A stretch of DNA of 54,212 nt. Source: Bacillota bacterium (lineage in GTDB: Bacteria; Bacillota; Clostridia; Peptostreptococcales; Anaerovoracaceae). The DNA is taken from the NCBI GenBank assembly GCA_017417045.1, contig JAFPZZ010000018.1, positions 1-54,212 of the forward strand, written 5' to 3'. Positions within the stretch are counted from its first letter, which is position 1. The number at the start of each line of letters is the position of its first letter. Positions 17,349 to 25,927 of the stretch are shown piece by piece. A model generated the notes under the pieces. It was not told the origin of the DNA and searched no databases. It saw only the letters and a list, made by a program, of their open reading frames with translations. A program made the translations under genes and the position numbers.

Positions 17349-17378
17349 TTGTATTTTATCACAGATTCGGGTTAAAAT
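17349..17378 (+). promoter_or_regulatory. Probable gtrA-MATE promoter (apparently leaderless)
   Basis: TTGTAT (17349-17354), 18 bp, TAAAAT (17373-17378), then only 7 bases to the GtrA ATG with no Shine-Dalgarno. On the other strand TATAAT at 17340-17345 may serve the divergent ABC operon. Confidence 0.4.
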
Positions 17379-17385
17379 ACCGCGT

Positions 17386-17829
17386 ATGAAAGAAAAGCTG
17401 ACAAAACTGATAAGCTCATTTCTGGCCGTGCAGATATTCCGCCAGATAATAACGGCGTCGATCTGCAAGGTCTTCGACGTGGGTCTTTTTTACGTATTCG
17501 ACAGCATGTCGGGCCGCTTCGAGACCGTGTGGGTGCAGGTGCTCTTCGCTACCGTGCTCGCCAGGATCCCGAGCGCGGTGCTGAACTATTTCCTCAACCG
17601 GAAGTTCGTATTCGCGAGCGACGCGGACGTGGCGAGCTCGATGTCGAAGTTCATGGGAGTCGCCGCGGTGCAGCTCTTCCTCTCTTGGTTCGGGACGGCC
17701 TCGATAAGCAGGCTGCTCGGGGCGACGGGGCTGCTCCGCACGGGCGTCAAACTCGCGGTGGACGTAGCGCTCTTCTTCGTGAGCTACGCGGTGCAGAAGA
17801 TCTGGGTCTTTAAAGATAAGGGAGAATAA
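17386..17829 (+). CDS. GtrA-family membrane protein
   Basis: Small membrane protein of 147 residues with four hydrophobic segments. The RQIITASICKVFDVGLFYVFD opening and the NYFLNRKFVF motif are the GtrA/DPMS signature. Family members are thought to flip polyprenyl-linked sugars or to assist cell-surface glycan synthesis. No glycosyltransferase is adjacent, so the role is open. It overlaps the following MATE gene by one base (TAATG) and so is co-translated with it. Confidence 0.88.
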   Translation: MKEKLTKLISSFLAVQIFRQIITASICKVFDVGLFYVFDSMSGRFETVWVQVLFATVLARIPSAVLNYFLNRKFVFASDADVASSMSKFMGVAAVQLFLSWFGTASISRLLGATGLLRTGVKLAVDVALFFVSYAVQKIWVFKDKGE

Positions 17830-19193
17830 TGGCGGAAGCGAATAGAAAACAGGACAGGATGGCCATGATGGCCGAACTGCCCGTTCATGAAGTGCTGATA
17901 AAGATGAGCCTTCCGATGATGATATCATTCTTCATCCAGGCCATGTACAACATAGTCGATTCCATGTTCGTCGCGAGGATCTCCGAGAACGCCCTGACTG
18001 CGGTCTCGCTGGCCTTCCCCATGCAGCAGATAGTCACTGCCATAGCCGTCGGTACGTCCACGGGCGTCTCCGCCGTATGGTCGAGGTACATGGGAAAAGG
18101 GGAGAAGGACAAGGCCTCCGCGGCAATTAGGACCATGACCGCCATGAGCCTGATGTTCACCGCGCTCTTCGTCGTGCTGGGCCTCTTCGCCTCCGGGCCT
18201 CTCTACAGGGCTCAGACGGACGTAGAGGAGATAGCTGAGATGGGCGCTACCTATCTCATGATAAACTGGGTCTTCTCCTGCGGCTCAGTATTCAGCAAAT
18301 ACTTCGAGAGGCTGCTCGTATCCTCGGGCAGGGCGACGCTATCCATGACCACCATGCTCTGCGGCGCCATATTCAACCTCATATTCGATCCGCTGCTGAT
18401 CTTCGGCATAGGACCCTTCCCCAAGCTCGGGATAGCCGGTGCGGCGCTCGCCACGGTTGGAGGGCAGATCTTCTCCGCGCTGATCGCGATAGCCCTGAAT
18501 ACGAAGTACAACGAGGCCGTGAGGCACGACATGCTCAGGCCCGCGTTCGATCTCCGCGCGGCGGAGGATATACTCAGGGTGGGCCTTCCTTCGATAATCA
18601 CCATGGGACTCTCGTCGGTGACGAGCTTCTCGATAAACCAGATACTGCTCACTTATTCCACCACGGCGACCGCCGTATACGGCGTCTGGATGAAGCTGCA
18701 GAATTTCTGCTACATGCCTTCGTTCGGCCTCAACAACGGCATGGTGCCCATACTCTCGTACAACTACGGCACGGGCCACGTCGACAGGGTGAAGCAGACC
18801 ATGAAGATCTCCATGACCGCCATAACCGCGCTTATGATATTGCTCATGATCATATTCGAGCTCATACCCGGCGTCATACTCTCGATGTTCAGCGCCGGCG
18901 AGCACATGAGGGAGATAGGCATGGTGTGCCTGAGGGCCTGCGTGATCTCGCTGCCCTTCGGAGCGGGCTCGATGATAAGGTCCACGAGCATGCAGGCGCT
19001 GGACCACGCGCGCTACTCATTCGTGGTCAACATGATGCGCCAGTGCGTGCTGCTCATACTGAGCTTCGCGGTGCTCTCAGCAGTGCTGCACGACCCAAAG
19101 CTCATATGGCTCGCGGTTCCGGCGACTGAGATCATCACCTTCGCGGTGTGCAGCGTGCTCTTCGGAAGGTTCAAGAAGGACCTGGGGATATAG
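17829..19193 (+). CDS. MATE-family efflux transporter
   Basis: Multidrug/toxin-extrusion family antiporter of 454 residues with about 12 transmembrane helices. The N-terminal stretch VHEVLIKMSLPMMISFFIQAMYNIVDSMFVARI is diagnostic, and MATE-like repeats occur in both halves. It would export cationic drugs or metabolites using Na+ or H+. It forms a two-gene unit with the GtrA gene. Substrate unknown. Confidence 0.9.
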   Translation: MAEANRKQDRMAMMAELPVHEVLIKMSLPMMISFFIQAMYNIVDSMFVARISENALTAVSLAFPMQQIVTAIAVGTSTGVSAVWSRYMGKGEKDKASAAIRTMTAMSLMFTALFVVLGLFASGPLYRAQTDVEEIAEMGATYLMINWVFSCGSVFSKYFERLLVSSGRATLSMTTMLCGAIFNLIFDPLLIFGIGPFPKLGIAGAALATVGGQIFSALIAIALNTKYNEAVRHDMLRPAFDLRAAEDILRVGLPSIITMGLSSVTSFSINQILLTYSTTATAVYGVWMKLQNFCYMPSFGLNNGMVPILSYNYGTGHVDRVKQTMKISMTAITALMILLMIIFELIPGVILSMFSAGEHMREIGMVCLRACVISLPFGAGSMIRSTSMQALDHARYSFVVNMMRQCVLLILSFAVLSAVLHDPKLIWLAVPATEIITFAVCSVLFGRFKKDLGI

Positions 19194-19260
19194 CCCGGAG
19201 CCGCCTCTTCGCGCTCCTTTTTCAGCGTCCTATCACGCTTGAAAAATCAATTTATTTTGT

Positions 19261-19302
19261 AAAAACGCTTTTTTCAGAAATAACTCCGAAAAGGCGTTTT
19301 TC
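19261..19302 (+). terminator. Terminator after the MATE gene
   Basis: AAAAACGCTTTTT pairs with GAAAAGGCGTTTTT around a 14-base loop and is followed by TCTATT. It separates the gtrA-MATE unit from the hydrogenase cluster. Confidence 0.75.
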
Positions 19303-19304
19303 TA

Positions 19305-19333
19305 TTGATTGAATCTTCCCCGTTTGTTATATT
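19305..19333 (+). promoter_or_regulatory. Promoter of the hyp-mbh hydrogenase cluster
   Basis: TTGATT (19305-19310), 17 bp, TATATT (19328-19333), about 70 bp before hypF. No other clear promoter or terminator is seen until the terminator at 32604, so this may drive a transcript of about 13 kb. Confidence 0.6.
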
Positions 19334-19405
19334 ATTTGTGAATTTTCTTCAAATGGGGTTTTGGCGTGCTCAAAATGAGCCCCAGGGCCCGAAAGGAAGG
19401 CATTT

Positions 19406-21652
19406 TTGAGCAGGCTTCGCGCTAACATCAAGGTCAACGGTATCGTTCAAGGGGTGGGTTTTAGACCCTTCATCCACAAGCAGATCAAGGATCTGAAGCT
19501 CAGCGGATGGATAAGGAACACCTCCGAGGGTGCCGAGATCGAGATAGAAGGCGAAGAGGATCTCATAGACAGATTCACCGCGGAGCTCTGGACCAAGAAG
19601 CCCTTCCTGGCCCTGATAGAATCCGTGGACGCGGTCAAGACCGCGGAGCTTGCGGGCTACGAGGGCTTTGAAATAGTCAAGAGCAAGGCTGCTCCGAGCC
19701 GCAACACGCTGATATCTCCCGACGTAGGCATCTGCGAGGACTGTCTCAGGGAGCTGCGCGATCCGAAAAACAGGCGCTACCGCTATCCGTTCATCAACTG
19801 CACGAACTGCGGCCCGCGCTTCACCATAATCAAGGACGTCCCCTACGACAGGGCGTATACCACCATGGCGGGCTTCAAGATGTGTCCGGAGTGCTACGGC
19901 GAGTATACGGATATAGAGAACAGGCGCTACCACGCCGAGCCGACCTGCTGCGGAGACTGCGGCCCCAGGCTGATCTACATGGACGAGGGCGGCAGGGAGC
20001 TGCCCGGCGATCCGATAAAGAACGCTGTCAGGGACATAAAAGATCACAAGATAGTCGCCGTAAAGGGCCTCGGAGGGATACACCTGGCCTGCCTCTTCGA
20101 CGACGAGGAGACCCCCGCAAGGCTAAGGCGCCGCAAGCAGAGGGACGAAAAGCCCTTCGCCATAATGTGCCGCGACGCGGAGACAGCTGCCAGATACTGC
20201 GAGATCTCCGCCGAGGAGAGGGCTGTACTGGAGAGCTACAGAAGGCCCATAGTGCTGCTGAAAAAGAAGCGGCGCGGCTCGCTCGCTCAGATCAGCGAGA
20301 ACGACTACGTCGGAGTCATGCTCCCGTATACCCCTGTCCACTGCCTGCTCTTCGACGAAGGCCTGGACGCGGTGATAATGACGAGCGCGAATCTCTCGGA
20401 TCTGCCCATAATATACAGGAACGAAGAGGCGCTCGAAAAGCTGAGCGGCATAGCGGACGCGTTCCTTCTCAACGACCGCGACATACACACGCGCTGCGAC
20501 GATTCGCTGCTCTATGTAGTGGACGGGCGTGAATATCCGCTGAGGCGATCGAGGGGCTACGTTCCCTTCCCGCTGACCCAGCGCGGGGCTGAGGGCATGG
20601 TCCTCGCCTGCGGCGCTGAGCAGAAGGCGAGCTTTTCGGTATCGAAGGGCAAATACGTCTTCCAGAGCCAGCACATCGGAGATCTCAAGAACATCGAGAC
20701 CTTCGAAAACTACGAAAAACAGATAGGGCATTTCGAGAACATGTTCTCGATCAAGCCCGAAAAGATAGTATGCGACCTGCATCCGGACTACATGTCCACC
20801 TCCTATGCCGAAGATCGCGCGGCCCGCGAAGGCCTGCAGCTCGTAAGGGTGCAGCACCACTGGGCGCACATGGCCTCCTGCATGGCGGACAACGAGCTTG
20901 ACGGCGAAGTCATCGGCATAGTCTGGGACGGCACGGGCTACGGCACCGACGGCACCGTCTGGGGAGGGGAGTTCCTCACAGGCGGATACGAGGGCTTCGC
21001 GAGGCGGGCAGCGCTCGCTCCGATAAGGCTTCCCGGCGGTGACAGGGCCGTCGAGGAGATCTGGAGGATCGCCGTTTCCATGCTGAAAGACGCGGGACTC
21101 GATCCCGCCCCGTATTTCGGAGAGGAACGCAGCGCTCTCATATCCAGGATGCTTGACGTGGGGCTCAACAGCCCGGTATGCAGCAGTATGGGAAGGCTCT
21201 TCGACGCCGTCAGCGCGCTGGCAGGAATCAGGGAGCTGGCCTCCTACGAGGGGCAGGGCGCTATACTGCTAGAGACTGCCGCAGCCGAGGGCTGCAGCGA
21301 GAGCTATCTCTACGACATATCCGAAGGGGATATGTACAGATTCGAATACAGACGCCTGCTCGAGGCCATAACGGCCGACATCGCGGCGGGCGAGGGGAAG
21401 GACCTCATAGCCGCAAGGTTCATGAACACCATGGTCGACATGGCGCTTCAGATCTGCAGGCGCATAAGGAGGGACAGCGGCCTCGGCCGCGTCGTCCTGT
21501 CCGGAGGCAGCTTCCAGAACATATATATGCTGACCAGGCTCGTGCCCATGCTCGAGGCGGATGGATTCGAAGTATACCGCCACAGCAGGGTCTCCGCGAA
21601 CGACGAGGGAGTGAGCTTCGGGCAGCTTGCCATCGCGGCGAAAGGAAGATAA
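19406..21652 (+). CDS. hypF: [NiFe]-hydrogenase maturation carbamoyltransferase HypF
   Basis: HypF uses carbamoyl phosphate and ATP to make the thiocarbamate on HypE that becomes the CN ligands of the NiFe site. The 748 residues show all domains in order: acylphosphatase (about 1-90, NGIVQGVGFRPFIHKQ), two HypF zinc fingers (about 109-185, CEDC...CTNC and CPEC...CCGDC), YrdC-like domain (about 200-380) and Kae1-like domain with HHWAHMASC and WDGTGYGTDGTVWGGEF (about 480-740). The start is TTG at 19406, with AAGGAAGG ending 5 bases upstream. It is the first gene of the hyp-mbh cluster, 2 bp ahead of hypC. Confidence 0.96.
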   Translation: MSRLRANIKVNGIVQGVGFRPFIHKQIKDLKLSGWIRNTSEGAEIEIEGEEDLIDRFTAELWTKKPFLALIESVDAVKTAELAGYEGFEIVKSKAAPSRNTLISPDVGICEDCLRELRDPKNRRYRYPFINCTNCGPRFTIIKDVPYDRAYTTMAGFKMCPECYGEYTDIENRRYHAEPTCCGDCGPRLIYMDEGGRELPGDPIKNAVRDIKDHKIVAVKGLGGIHLACLFDDEETPARLRRRKQRDEKPFAIMCRDAETAARYCEISAEERAVLESYRRPIVLLKKKRRGSLAQISENDYVGVMLPYTPVHCLLFDEGLDAVIMTSANLSDLPIIYRNEEALEKLSGIADAFLLNDRDIHTRCDDSLLYVVDGREYPLRRSRGYVPFPLTQRGAEGMVLACGAEQKASFSVSKGKYVFQSQHIGDLKNIETFENYEKQIGHFENMFSIKPEKIVCDLHPDYMSTSYAEDRAAREGLQLVRVQHHWAHMASCMADNELDGEVIGIVWDGTGYGTDGTVWGGEFLTGGYEGFARRAALAPIRLPGGDRAVEEIWRIAVSMLKDAGLDPAPYFGEERSALISRMLDVGLNSPVCSSMGRLFDAVSALAGIRELASYEGQGAILLETAAAEGCSESYLYDISEGDMYRFEYRRLLEAITADIAAGEGKDLIAARFMNTMVDMALQICRRIRRDSGLGRVVLSGGSFQNIYMLTRLVPMLEADGFEVYRHSRVSANDEGVSFGQLAIAAKGR

Positions 21653-21654
21653 CG

Positions 21655-21888
21655 ATGTGCCTTGCGGTACCTCTTAGGATAAGCAGCATAGACGGCCTTG
21701 AAGGTATAGGCGAAAGGGACGGCATTAGCCGCTCCGTGCGCCTGGACTTCATCAAGGAGCCGAAGGTCGGGGACTACGTCATAGTCCACGCGGGCTTCGC
21801 CATCGACAGGGTCGATGAGGAGCAGGCGGAGGAGGACCTGAGGCTCGCGAAGGAGTTAGAGGATGAGATCCGTAAGCTCCGCGGCTGA
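21655..21888 (+). CDS. hypC: Hydrogenase maturation chaperone HypC
   Basis: Small OB-fold chaperone of 77 residues that carries the Fe(CN)2CO unit with HypD and delivers it to the large subunit. The N-terminal MCLAVP with the essential Cys2 is intact, and the KVGDYVIVHAGFAI segment is typical. ATG at 21655 is preceded by AAAGGAAG. It overlaps the hypD frame by 26 bp. Confidence 0.95.
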   Translation: MCLAVPLRISSIDGLEGIGERDGISRSVRLDFIKEPKVGDYVIVHAGFAIDRVDEEQAEEDLRLAKELEDEIRKLRG

Positions 21889-23005
21889 TTCCGAAAAGCG
21901 AGCCGCCGCGGACCCTGCCGGCGCTATAAGGGACGTAGCTTCAGATCCCGGCGTCATGAAGCCGGACGGCGCAGCAGACTCCGGCGTCATAAACCTCATG
22001 GAGGTCTGCGGCACTCACACCATGGCCATAGCCAAGGCCGGCATCAGGCAGCTGCTGCCTGAGGACGTCCGGCTGATATCCGGGCCGGGCTGCCCGGTCT
22101 GCGTCACCGACCAGTCGGAGATAGACGCGATGCTCGCGCTCAGCGAGCTCCCCGGCGTCATCATAACGAGCTACGGCGACATGCTCAGGGTCCCCGGTAG
22201 CAGGAGGGGAGACAGCCTGAGGAGCCGCGCCGCGGCCGGCGCCGACGTCAGGATAGTGTATTCTCCTGTCGACGCGGTCGAGATCGCGAGGAAGGAGCCA
22301 GGAAAGCAGGTCGTCTTCCTCGGAGTGGGCTTCGAGACCACGGCGCCCGGAACGGCCGTAGCGGTGAAGCTCGCCGAGGAGCAGGACGTGAGCAATTTCA
22401 GCGTCTTCTCTTCGCTCAAGTTAGTGGAGCCGGCGCTAAGGGCACTCATAGAAGCCGAGGGCTTCAACGTGAAGGGCTTCCTCTGCCCGGGCCACGTGGC
22501 AACGATAATAGGGGAAAAGGGCTTCCGCTTCCTCCCGGAGGAATACGGCATCCCCGCCGTGATAAGCGGCTTCGAGCCCGGAGATATAATAAGGTCTCTC
22601 AACATGCTGCTTGACCAGATACGCGGCGGCAGGGCGGAGACGGAGAACGAGTATACCAGAGCGGTGAGGCCGGAGGGAAATCCGCAGGCCCTCGCCGTCA
22701 TGGAAGAGCTCTTCGAGGCGGCGGAAAGCCGCTGGAGGGGGCTCGGATACATAGAAGGCAGCGCGCTGGCGCTGCGCGCGGAGCACGAGCTCTTCGACGC
22801 GAAGAAGCGTTTCGGCCTTAAGGCCCCCGCTTCCTCCGAGATACCGGGATGCCGCTGCGGAGAGGTCATCCAGGGCAGGATAAGCCCGGTCGAATGTCCG
22901 CTCTTCGGAAAGGCCTGCCTCCCCGAGGATCCGGTGGGGCCCTGCATGGTATCTTCCGAGGGAGCCTGCGCTGCGGCCTGGAAATACGGCTGGGAGGGCA
23001 GATGA
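21863..23005 (+). CDS. hypD: Hydrogenase maturation iron-sulfur protein HypD
   Basis: HypD holds a [4Fe-4S] cluster and is the scaffold for Fe(CN)2CO assembly. Family motifs are intact: EVCGTHT, SGPGCPVCVT, the GFETTAP motif, and the C-terminal cysteine cluster ending CRCGEVIQGRISPVECPLFGKAC. The frame gives 380 residues, with about 45 residues before the conserved core; that tail is Ala/Asp-rich and looks unconserved. The ATG at 21956 is an alternative start. It overlaps hypE by 4 bp. Confidence 0.94.
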   Translation: MRSVSSAADSEKRAAADPAGAIRDVASDPGVMKPDGAADSGVINLMEVCGTHTMAIAKAGIRQLLPEDVRLISGPGCPVCVTDQSEIDAMLALSELPGVIITSYGDMLRVPGSRRGDSLRSRAAAGADVRIVYSPVDAVEIARKEPGKQVVFLGVGFETTAPGTAVAVKLAEEQDVSNFSVFSSLKLVEPALRALIEAEGFNVKGFLCPGHVATIIGEKGFRFLPEEYGIPAVISGFEPGDIIRSLNMLLDQIRGGRAETENEYTRAVRPEGNPQALAVMEELFEAAESRWRGLGYIEGSALALRAEHELFDAKKRFGLKAPASSEIPGCRCGEVIQGRISPVECPLFGKACLPEDPVGPCMVSSEGACAAAWKYGWEGR

Positions 23006-24006
23006 TGGACGAAAGGATAAGCCTCGACTACGGCAGCGGCGGCAAAAAGACCTCGCAGCTGATAGACGAGATAATACTGCCGCTGCTGGGCGGTCCCGAG
23101 CTGAGCGAGCTCGGCGACGCCGCCGTCCTTGACGGGGCGGAAAAGCTCGTCTTTTCGACAGACAGCTTCGTGGTATCGCCGTATTTCTTCCCCGGAGGGG
23201 ACATAGGCAAGCTAAGCGTGTGCGGCACGGTCAACGACGTGAGCATGCAAGGCGGCGACGCCAGATACCTGAGCCTCAGCTTTATCATAGAAGAAGGCCT
23301 GCCCATGGCGGACCTGAGGCGTATAGCGGCTTCGATAGCGGAGACCGCGAAGAAGGCCGGAGTCAGGATAGTGACCGGCGACACCAAGGTGGTGGAGCGC
23401 GGCAAGGGCGACGGCATCTACCTCAACACCGCGGGCATAGGGACGCTTCATCATCCCGGCCTTTCGATAAATAACATCCGCCCCGGGGACAAGGTCATAC
23501 TCTCGGGCACGGCCGGAGATCACGGCGCGGCCGTCATGCTGGCAAGAAACAGCGATATGCTCAAAGGCGAGCTGCTGTCGGACTGCGCTCTCCTCAAGGA
23601 GCCGGCTATGGCGCTCTCGGAGCTGGGAGATGGCCTTAAGGTCATGCGCGACCCGACGAGGGGAGGCATTGCGAACGCCCTCTGCGAGTTCGCGGAAGGA
23701 AGGCCCTTCTCGATACGCCTTGACGAGGGCTCTATCCCGGTGGATCCGGCGGTGGCGAGCGCCTGCGACATACTCGGCCTCGACCCGCTTTACTGCGCGA
23801 ACGAGGGAAAGCTGATCGCGGTCGTTTCGGCGGACAAGGCGGAGCTTGCCGTCGATATACTGAAGCGCTTTGAGGTATCGGAGGGCGCTGCGGTGATAGG
23901 AGAGGTTAGAGACGAATATCCGGGTAAGGTCCTGGTAAGGACCGCTCTCGGGTCTTCTCGAATAGTTGCGAAGCTGACAGGAGCTCAGCTTCCAAGGATA
24001 TGTTGA
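23002..24006 (+). CDS. hypE: Hydrogenase maturation protein HypE
   Basis: AIR-synthase-like ATPase that dehydrates its C-terminal S-carboxamide to thiocyanate, the CN donor. The 334 residues start MMDERISLDYGSGGKKTSQLI and end with the required ...LPRIC, so the modifiable C-terminal cysteine is present. The TGDTKVVERGKGDG and RDPTRGG motifs are intact. The start is fixed by the ATGA overlap with hypD and a GGGAGGG upstream; the second ATG at 23005 is equally possible. An earlier in-frame ATG at 22849 lies inside hypD and is rejected. Confidence 0.95.
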   Translation: MMDERISLDYGSGGKKTSQLIDEIILPLLGGPELSELGDAAVLDGAEKLVFSTDSFVVSPYFFPGGDIGKLSVCGTVNDVSMQGGDARYLSLSFIIEEGLPMADLRRIAASIAETAKKAGVRIVTGDTKVVERGKGDGIYLNTAGIGTLHHPGLSINNIRPGDKVILSGTAGDHGAAVMLARNSDMLKGELLSDCALLKEPAMALSELGDGLKVMRDPTRGGIANALCEFAEGRPFSIRLDEGSIPVDPAVASACDILGLDPLYCANEGKLIAVVSADKAELAVDILKRFEVSEGAAVIGEVRDEYPGKVLVRTALGSSRIVAKLTGAQLPRIC

Positions 24007-24024
24007 TTTTTTAGAGGTGGGAAA

Positions 24025-24423
24025 GTGCAGGAATACAGAAAGATAAGCATCACCAAGGACGAGATCCGTACCGTCGCTCAGAGGATGAGGGACAACGGGG
24101 TCCATCTCGCCATGATCCACGCCTTCCTTGACGAGAACGGCAAGGGTAATGTCTCGTATGAATACGAGATCGATCCCGCCATCGAATCGTACACGGTAGA
24201 AGGAGAGAACGTGCTCCCGACTATCACCGATATCTACGATCTCGGTGCCGAATGGCCGGAGAGGGAGATCATGGAGCTCATGGACATCAAGTTCGAGGGC
24301 GTAGACACGTCGAAGAGACTGTTCATGCCTGAGAGCATGTTCGCGGATCAGGGCGGACACATCCTCGTCACTCCTATGGAAGATCTGATCAACGAAAAGA
24401 AGGCTAAGGAGGACGAAAAATGA
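24025..24423 (+). CDS. mbhK: Membrane-bound hydrogenase subunit K (NuoC-like)
   Basis: Complex I 30-kDa (NuoC) homologue of the hydrogenase module, 132 residues. The signature region ITDIYDLGAEWPEREIMELMDIKFEG is the counterpart of the ERExxDLFGI motif of NuoC/EchD/MbhK. It stabilises the large subunit in the peripheral arm on the cytoplasmic side. The start is GTG at 24025 behind GAGGTGG, 18 bp after hypE. It overlaps mbhL by 4 bp. It is shorter than the archaeal MbhK. Naming follows the Pyrococcus Mbh system. Confidence 0.85.
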   Translation: MQEYRKISITKDEIRTVAQRMRDNGVHLAMIHAFLDENGKGNVSYEYEIDPAIESYTVEGENVLPTITDIYDLGAEWPEREIMELMDIKFEGVDTSKRLFMPESMFADQGGHILVTPMEDLINEKKAKEDEK

Positions 24424-25502
24424 GCTATATAGTTCCTATCGGGCCCTATCATCCGGCCCTGGAGGAGCCGGTACACGCCAGGCTCATCACCGACGGTGAG
24501 TCCATCACGGACGCCGAGGTGTTCATCGGCTACAATCACAGAGGCATAGAGAAGCTCGCCCAGCAGAAGAACTTCATCCAGACCCTGGTGATGGTAGAGA
24601 GAGTATGCGGCATATGCTCGCATTCCCACGCTTTCAGCTACGCGATGGCTCTCGAGAGCATTGCCCAGATGAACGTTCCCAAGAGGGGACAGTACATCAG
24701 GGTCATCATCGCAGAGCTCGAGAGGCTCCACTCCCACTATCTGTGGCTGGGCATCGCCCTCCACATCATTGGTCACGACAGCATGTTCATGCATACCTGG
24801 GACGACCGCGAGGCCATCATGGACATACTCGAGGAGCTCACCGGAAACCGCGTGAACTACGGCATCATCACCGTAGGCGGTGCCAGAAGGGACATCACTC
24901 CAGAGCAGAAGCAGCACACCCTTGAGATGCTCGACAAGATCGAGGATTCCATGGACAGGCTCAAGGAGATGCTCCTCAGCGACAAGACCGTCGCGCTCAG
25001 GACTCAGGGCGTAGGCGTGCTCACCACCGAAGACGCAATCAGGATCGGAGCCGTAGGGCCTCATGCAAGGGCATCCAACATGGCCGTCGACGTCAGAAAG
25101 GACGCTCCTTACTCCAGCTACGACGATTTCGATTTCGAGAAGGCAGTATTCCCGACCTGCGACGTATTCTCCAGGGTCGTCATCAGGGTGCTCGAGAACT
25201 ACGAGAGCATCAAGATCATACGCCAGGCCCTCGAGATGCTCCCCAAGGGGCCGATCAACCTCGGCACCAGGATCCCCAAGATCCCCGCGGGAGAATATAT
25301 GGTCCGCCACGAGGCGCCCAGAGGACAGCTCACCTACAAGGTGGTCACCGACGGAGGAGAGACCAACAAGCGCGTCAGCATCCACGTGCCGACGTTCAAG
25401 AACGCACCTACAGTACCGACCATGCTCAAGGGTAACTCCGTAGCAGACGCCGGACTGATCATCGCGAGCATCGATCCCTGCTTCTCCTGCATGGACAGAT
25501 AG
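24420..25502 (+). CDS. mbhL: [NiFe]-hydrogenase large subunit (group 4, Mbh type)
   Basis: Catalytic subunit that reduces protons to H2. Both NiFe-binding motifs are intact: RVCGICSHSH (Cys63, Cys66) and DPCFSCMDR (Cys354, Cys357). This separates it from NuoD of complex I and from the Mbs sulfur reductase, which have lost or altered ligands. The 360 residues end directly at the arginine after the second motif; there is no C-terminal extension for a maturation protease to remove. It overlaps mbhK by 4 bp and is followed by hypA after one base. Codons are strongly C-ending (ATC, CTC), unlike the ATA/AGG-rich hyp genes upstream. Confidence 0.95.
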   Translation: MSYIVPIGPYHPALEEPVHARLITDGESITDAEVFIGYNHRGIEKLAQQKNFIQTLVMVERVCGICSHSHAFSYAMALESIAQMNVPKRGQYIRVIIAELERLHSHYLWLGIALHIIGHDSMFMHTWDDREAIMDILEELTGNRVNYGIITVGGARRDITPEQKQHTLEMLDKIEDSMDRLKEMLLSDKTVALRTQGVGVLTTEDAIRIGAVGPHARASNMAVDVRKDAPYSSYDDFDFEKAVFPTCDVFSRVVIRVLENYESIKIIRQALEMLPKGPINLGTRIPKIPAGEYMVRHEAPRGQLTYKVVTDGGETNKRVSIHVPTFKNAPTVPTMLKGNSVADAGLIIASIDPCFSCMDR

Positions 25503-25503
25503 T

Positions 25504-25845
25504 ATGCACGAGCTCGCGATCACGGAAGGCATACTCGAAGCCGCGGTGCCCGAAGCCGTAAGGCAGGGCGCCGAGAAGGTGCTCGAGATCAGGCTGAAGA
25601 TAGGGGAGCTCTCCGGAGTGGTTCCGGAGTGCGTCTACGAATACTTCGAGATGATCAGCAAGGGCACCATAGCCGAGGGCGCCAGGATAGTGGTCGAATA
25701 CATCCCCATAAGCATAAGCTGCGGGGACTGCGGCTACGAGGGCGTCATGGACAGAAAGAAGCGCGTCTGCCCCGAATGCGGCGGCAGGAGCATTCGCATC
25801 ACAGGCGGCAGAGAGTATTATGTCGACAGCCTGCTCGTAGAGTAG
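25504..25845 (+). CDS. hypA: Nickel-insertion metallochaperone HypA
   Basis: HypA delivers nickel to the large-subunit precursor. The 113 residues begin MHELAIT with the nickel ligand His2, and carry the structural zinc site CGDC...CPEC (about 77-97). It lies one base after mbhL, inside the structural operon rather than with the other hyp genes. Its usual partner HypB (nickel GTPase) is not in the window. An 82-bp gap follows before mbhA. Confidence 0.95.
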   Translation: MHELAITEGILEAAVPEAVRQGAEKVLEIRLKIGELSGVVPECVYEYFEMISKGTIAEGARIVVEYIPISISCGDCGYEGVMDRKKRVCPECGGRSIRITGGREYYVDSLLVE

Positions 25846-25927
25846 GAAAGACATTCGCTAATAAAAACGTTATCTATATCACCGGTTATCGCTAAGATAA
25901 ACCTCAATGATTTGGAGGAGGATACCT
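25846..25927 (+). other. Intergenic gap inside the mbh operon with a stem-loop
   Basis: This is the only sizeable gap in an otherwise overlapping operon. It is AT-rich and holds a hairpin, GGTTATC-GCTAA-GATAAACC (25884-25903), just before the GGAGGAGG of mbhA. It separates the hydrogenase module (K, L, hypA) from the ion-translocating module. It could be an internal promoter region or an mRNA processing site. Confidence 0.4.
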
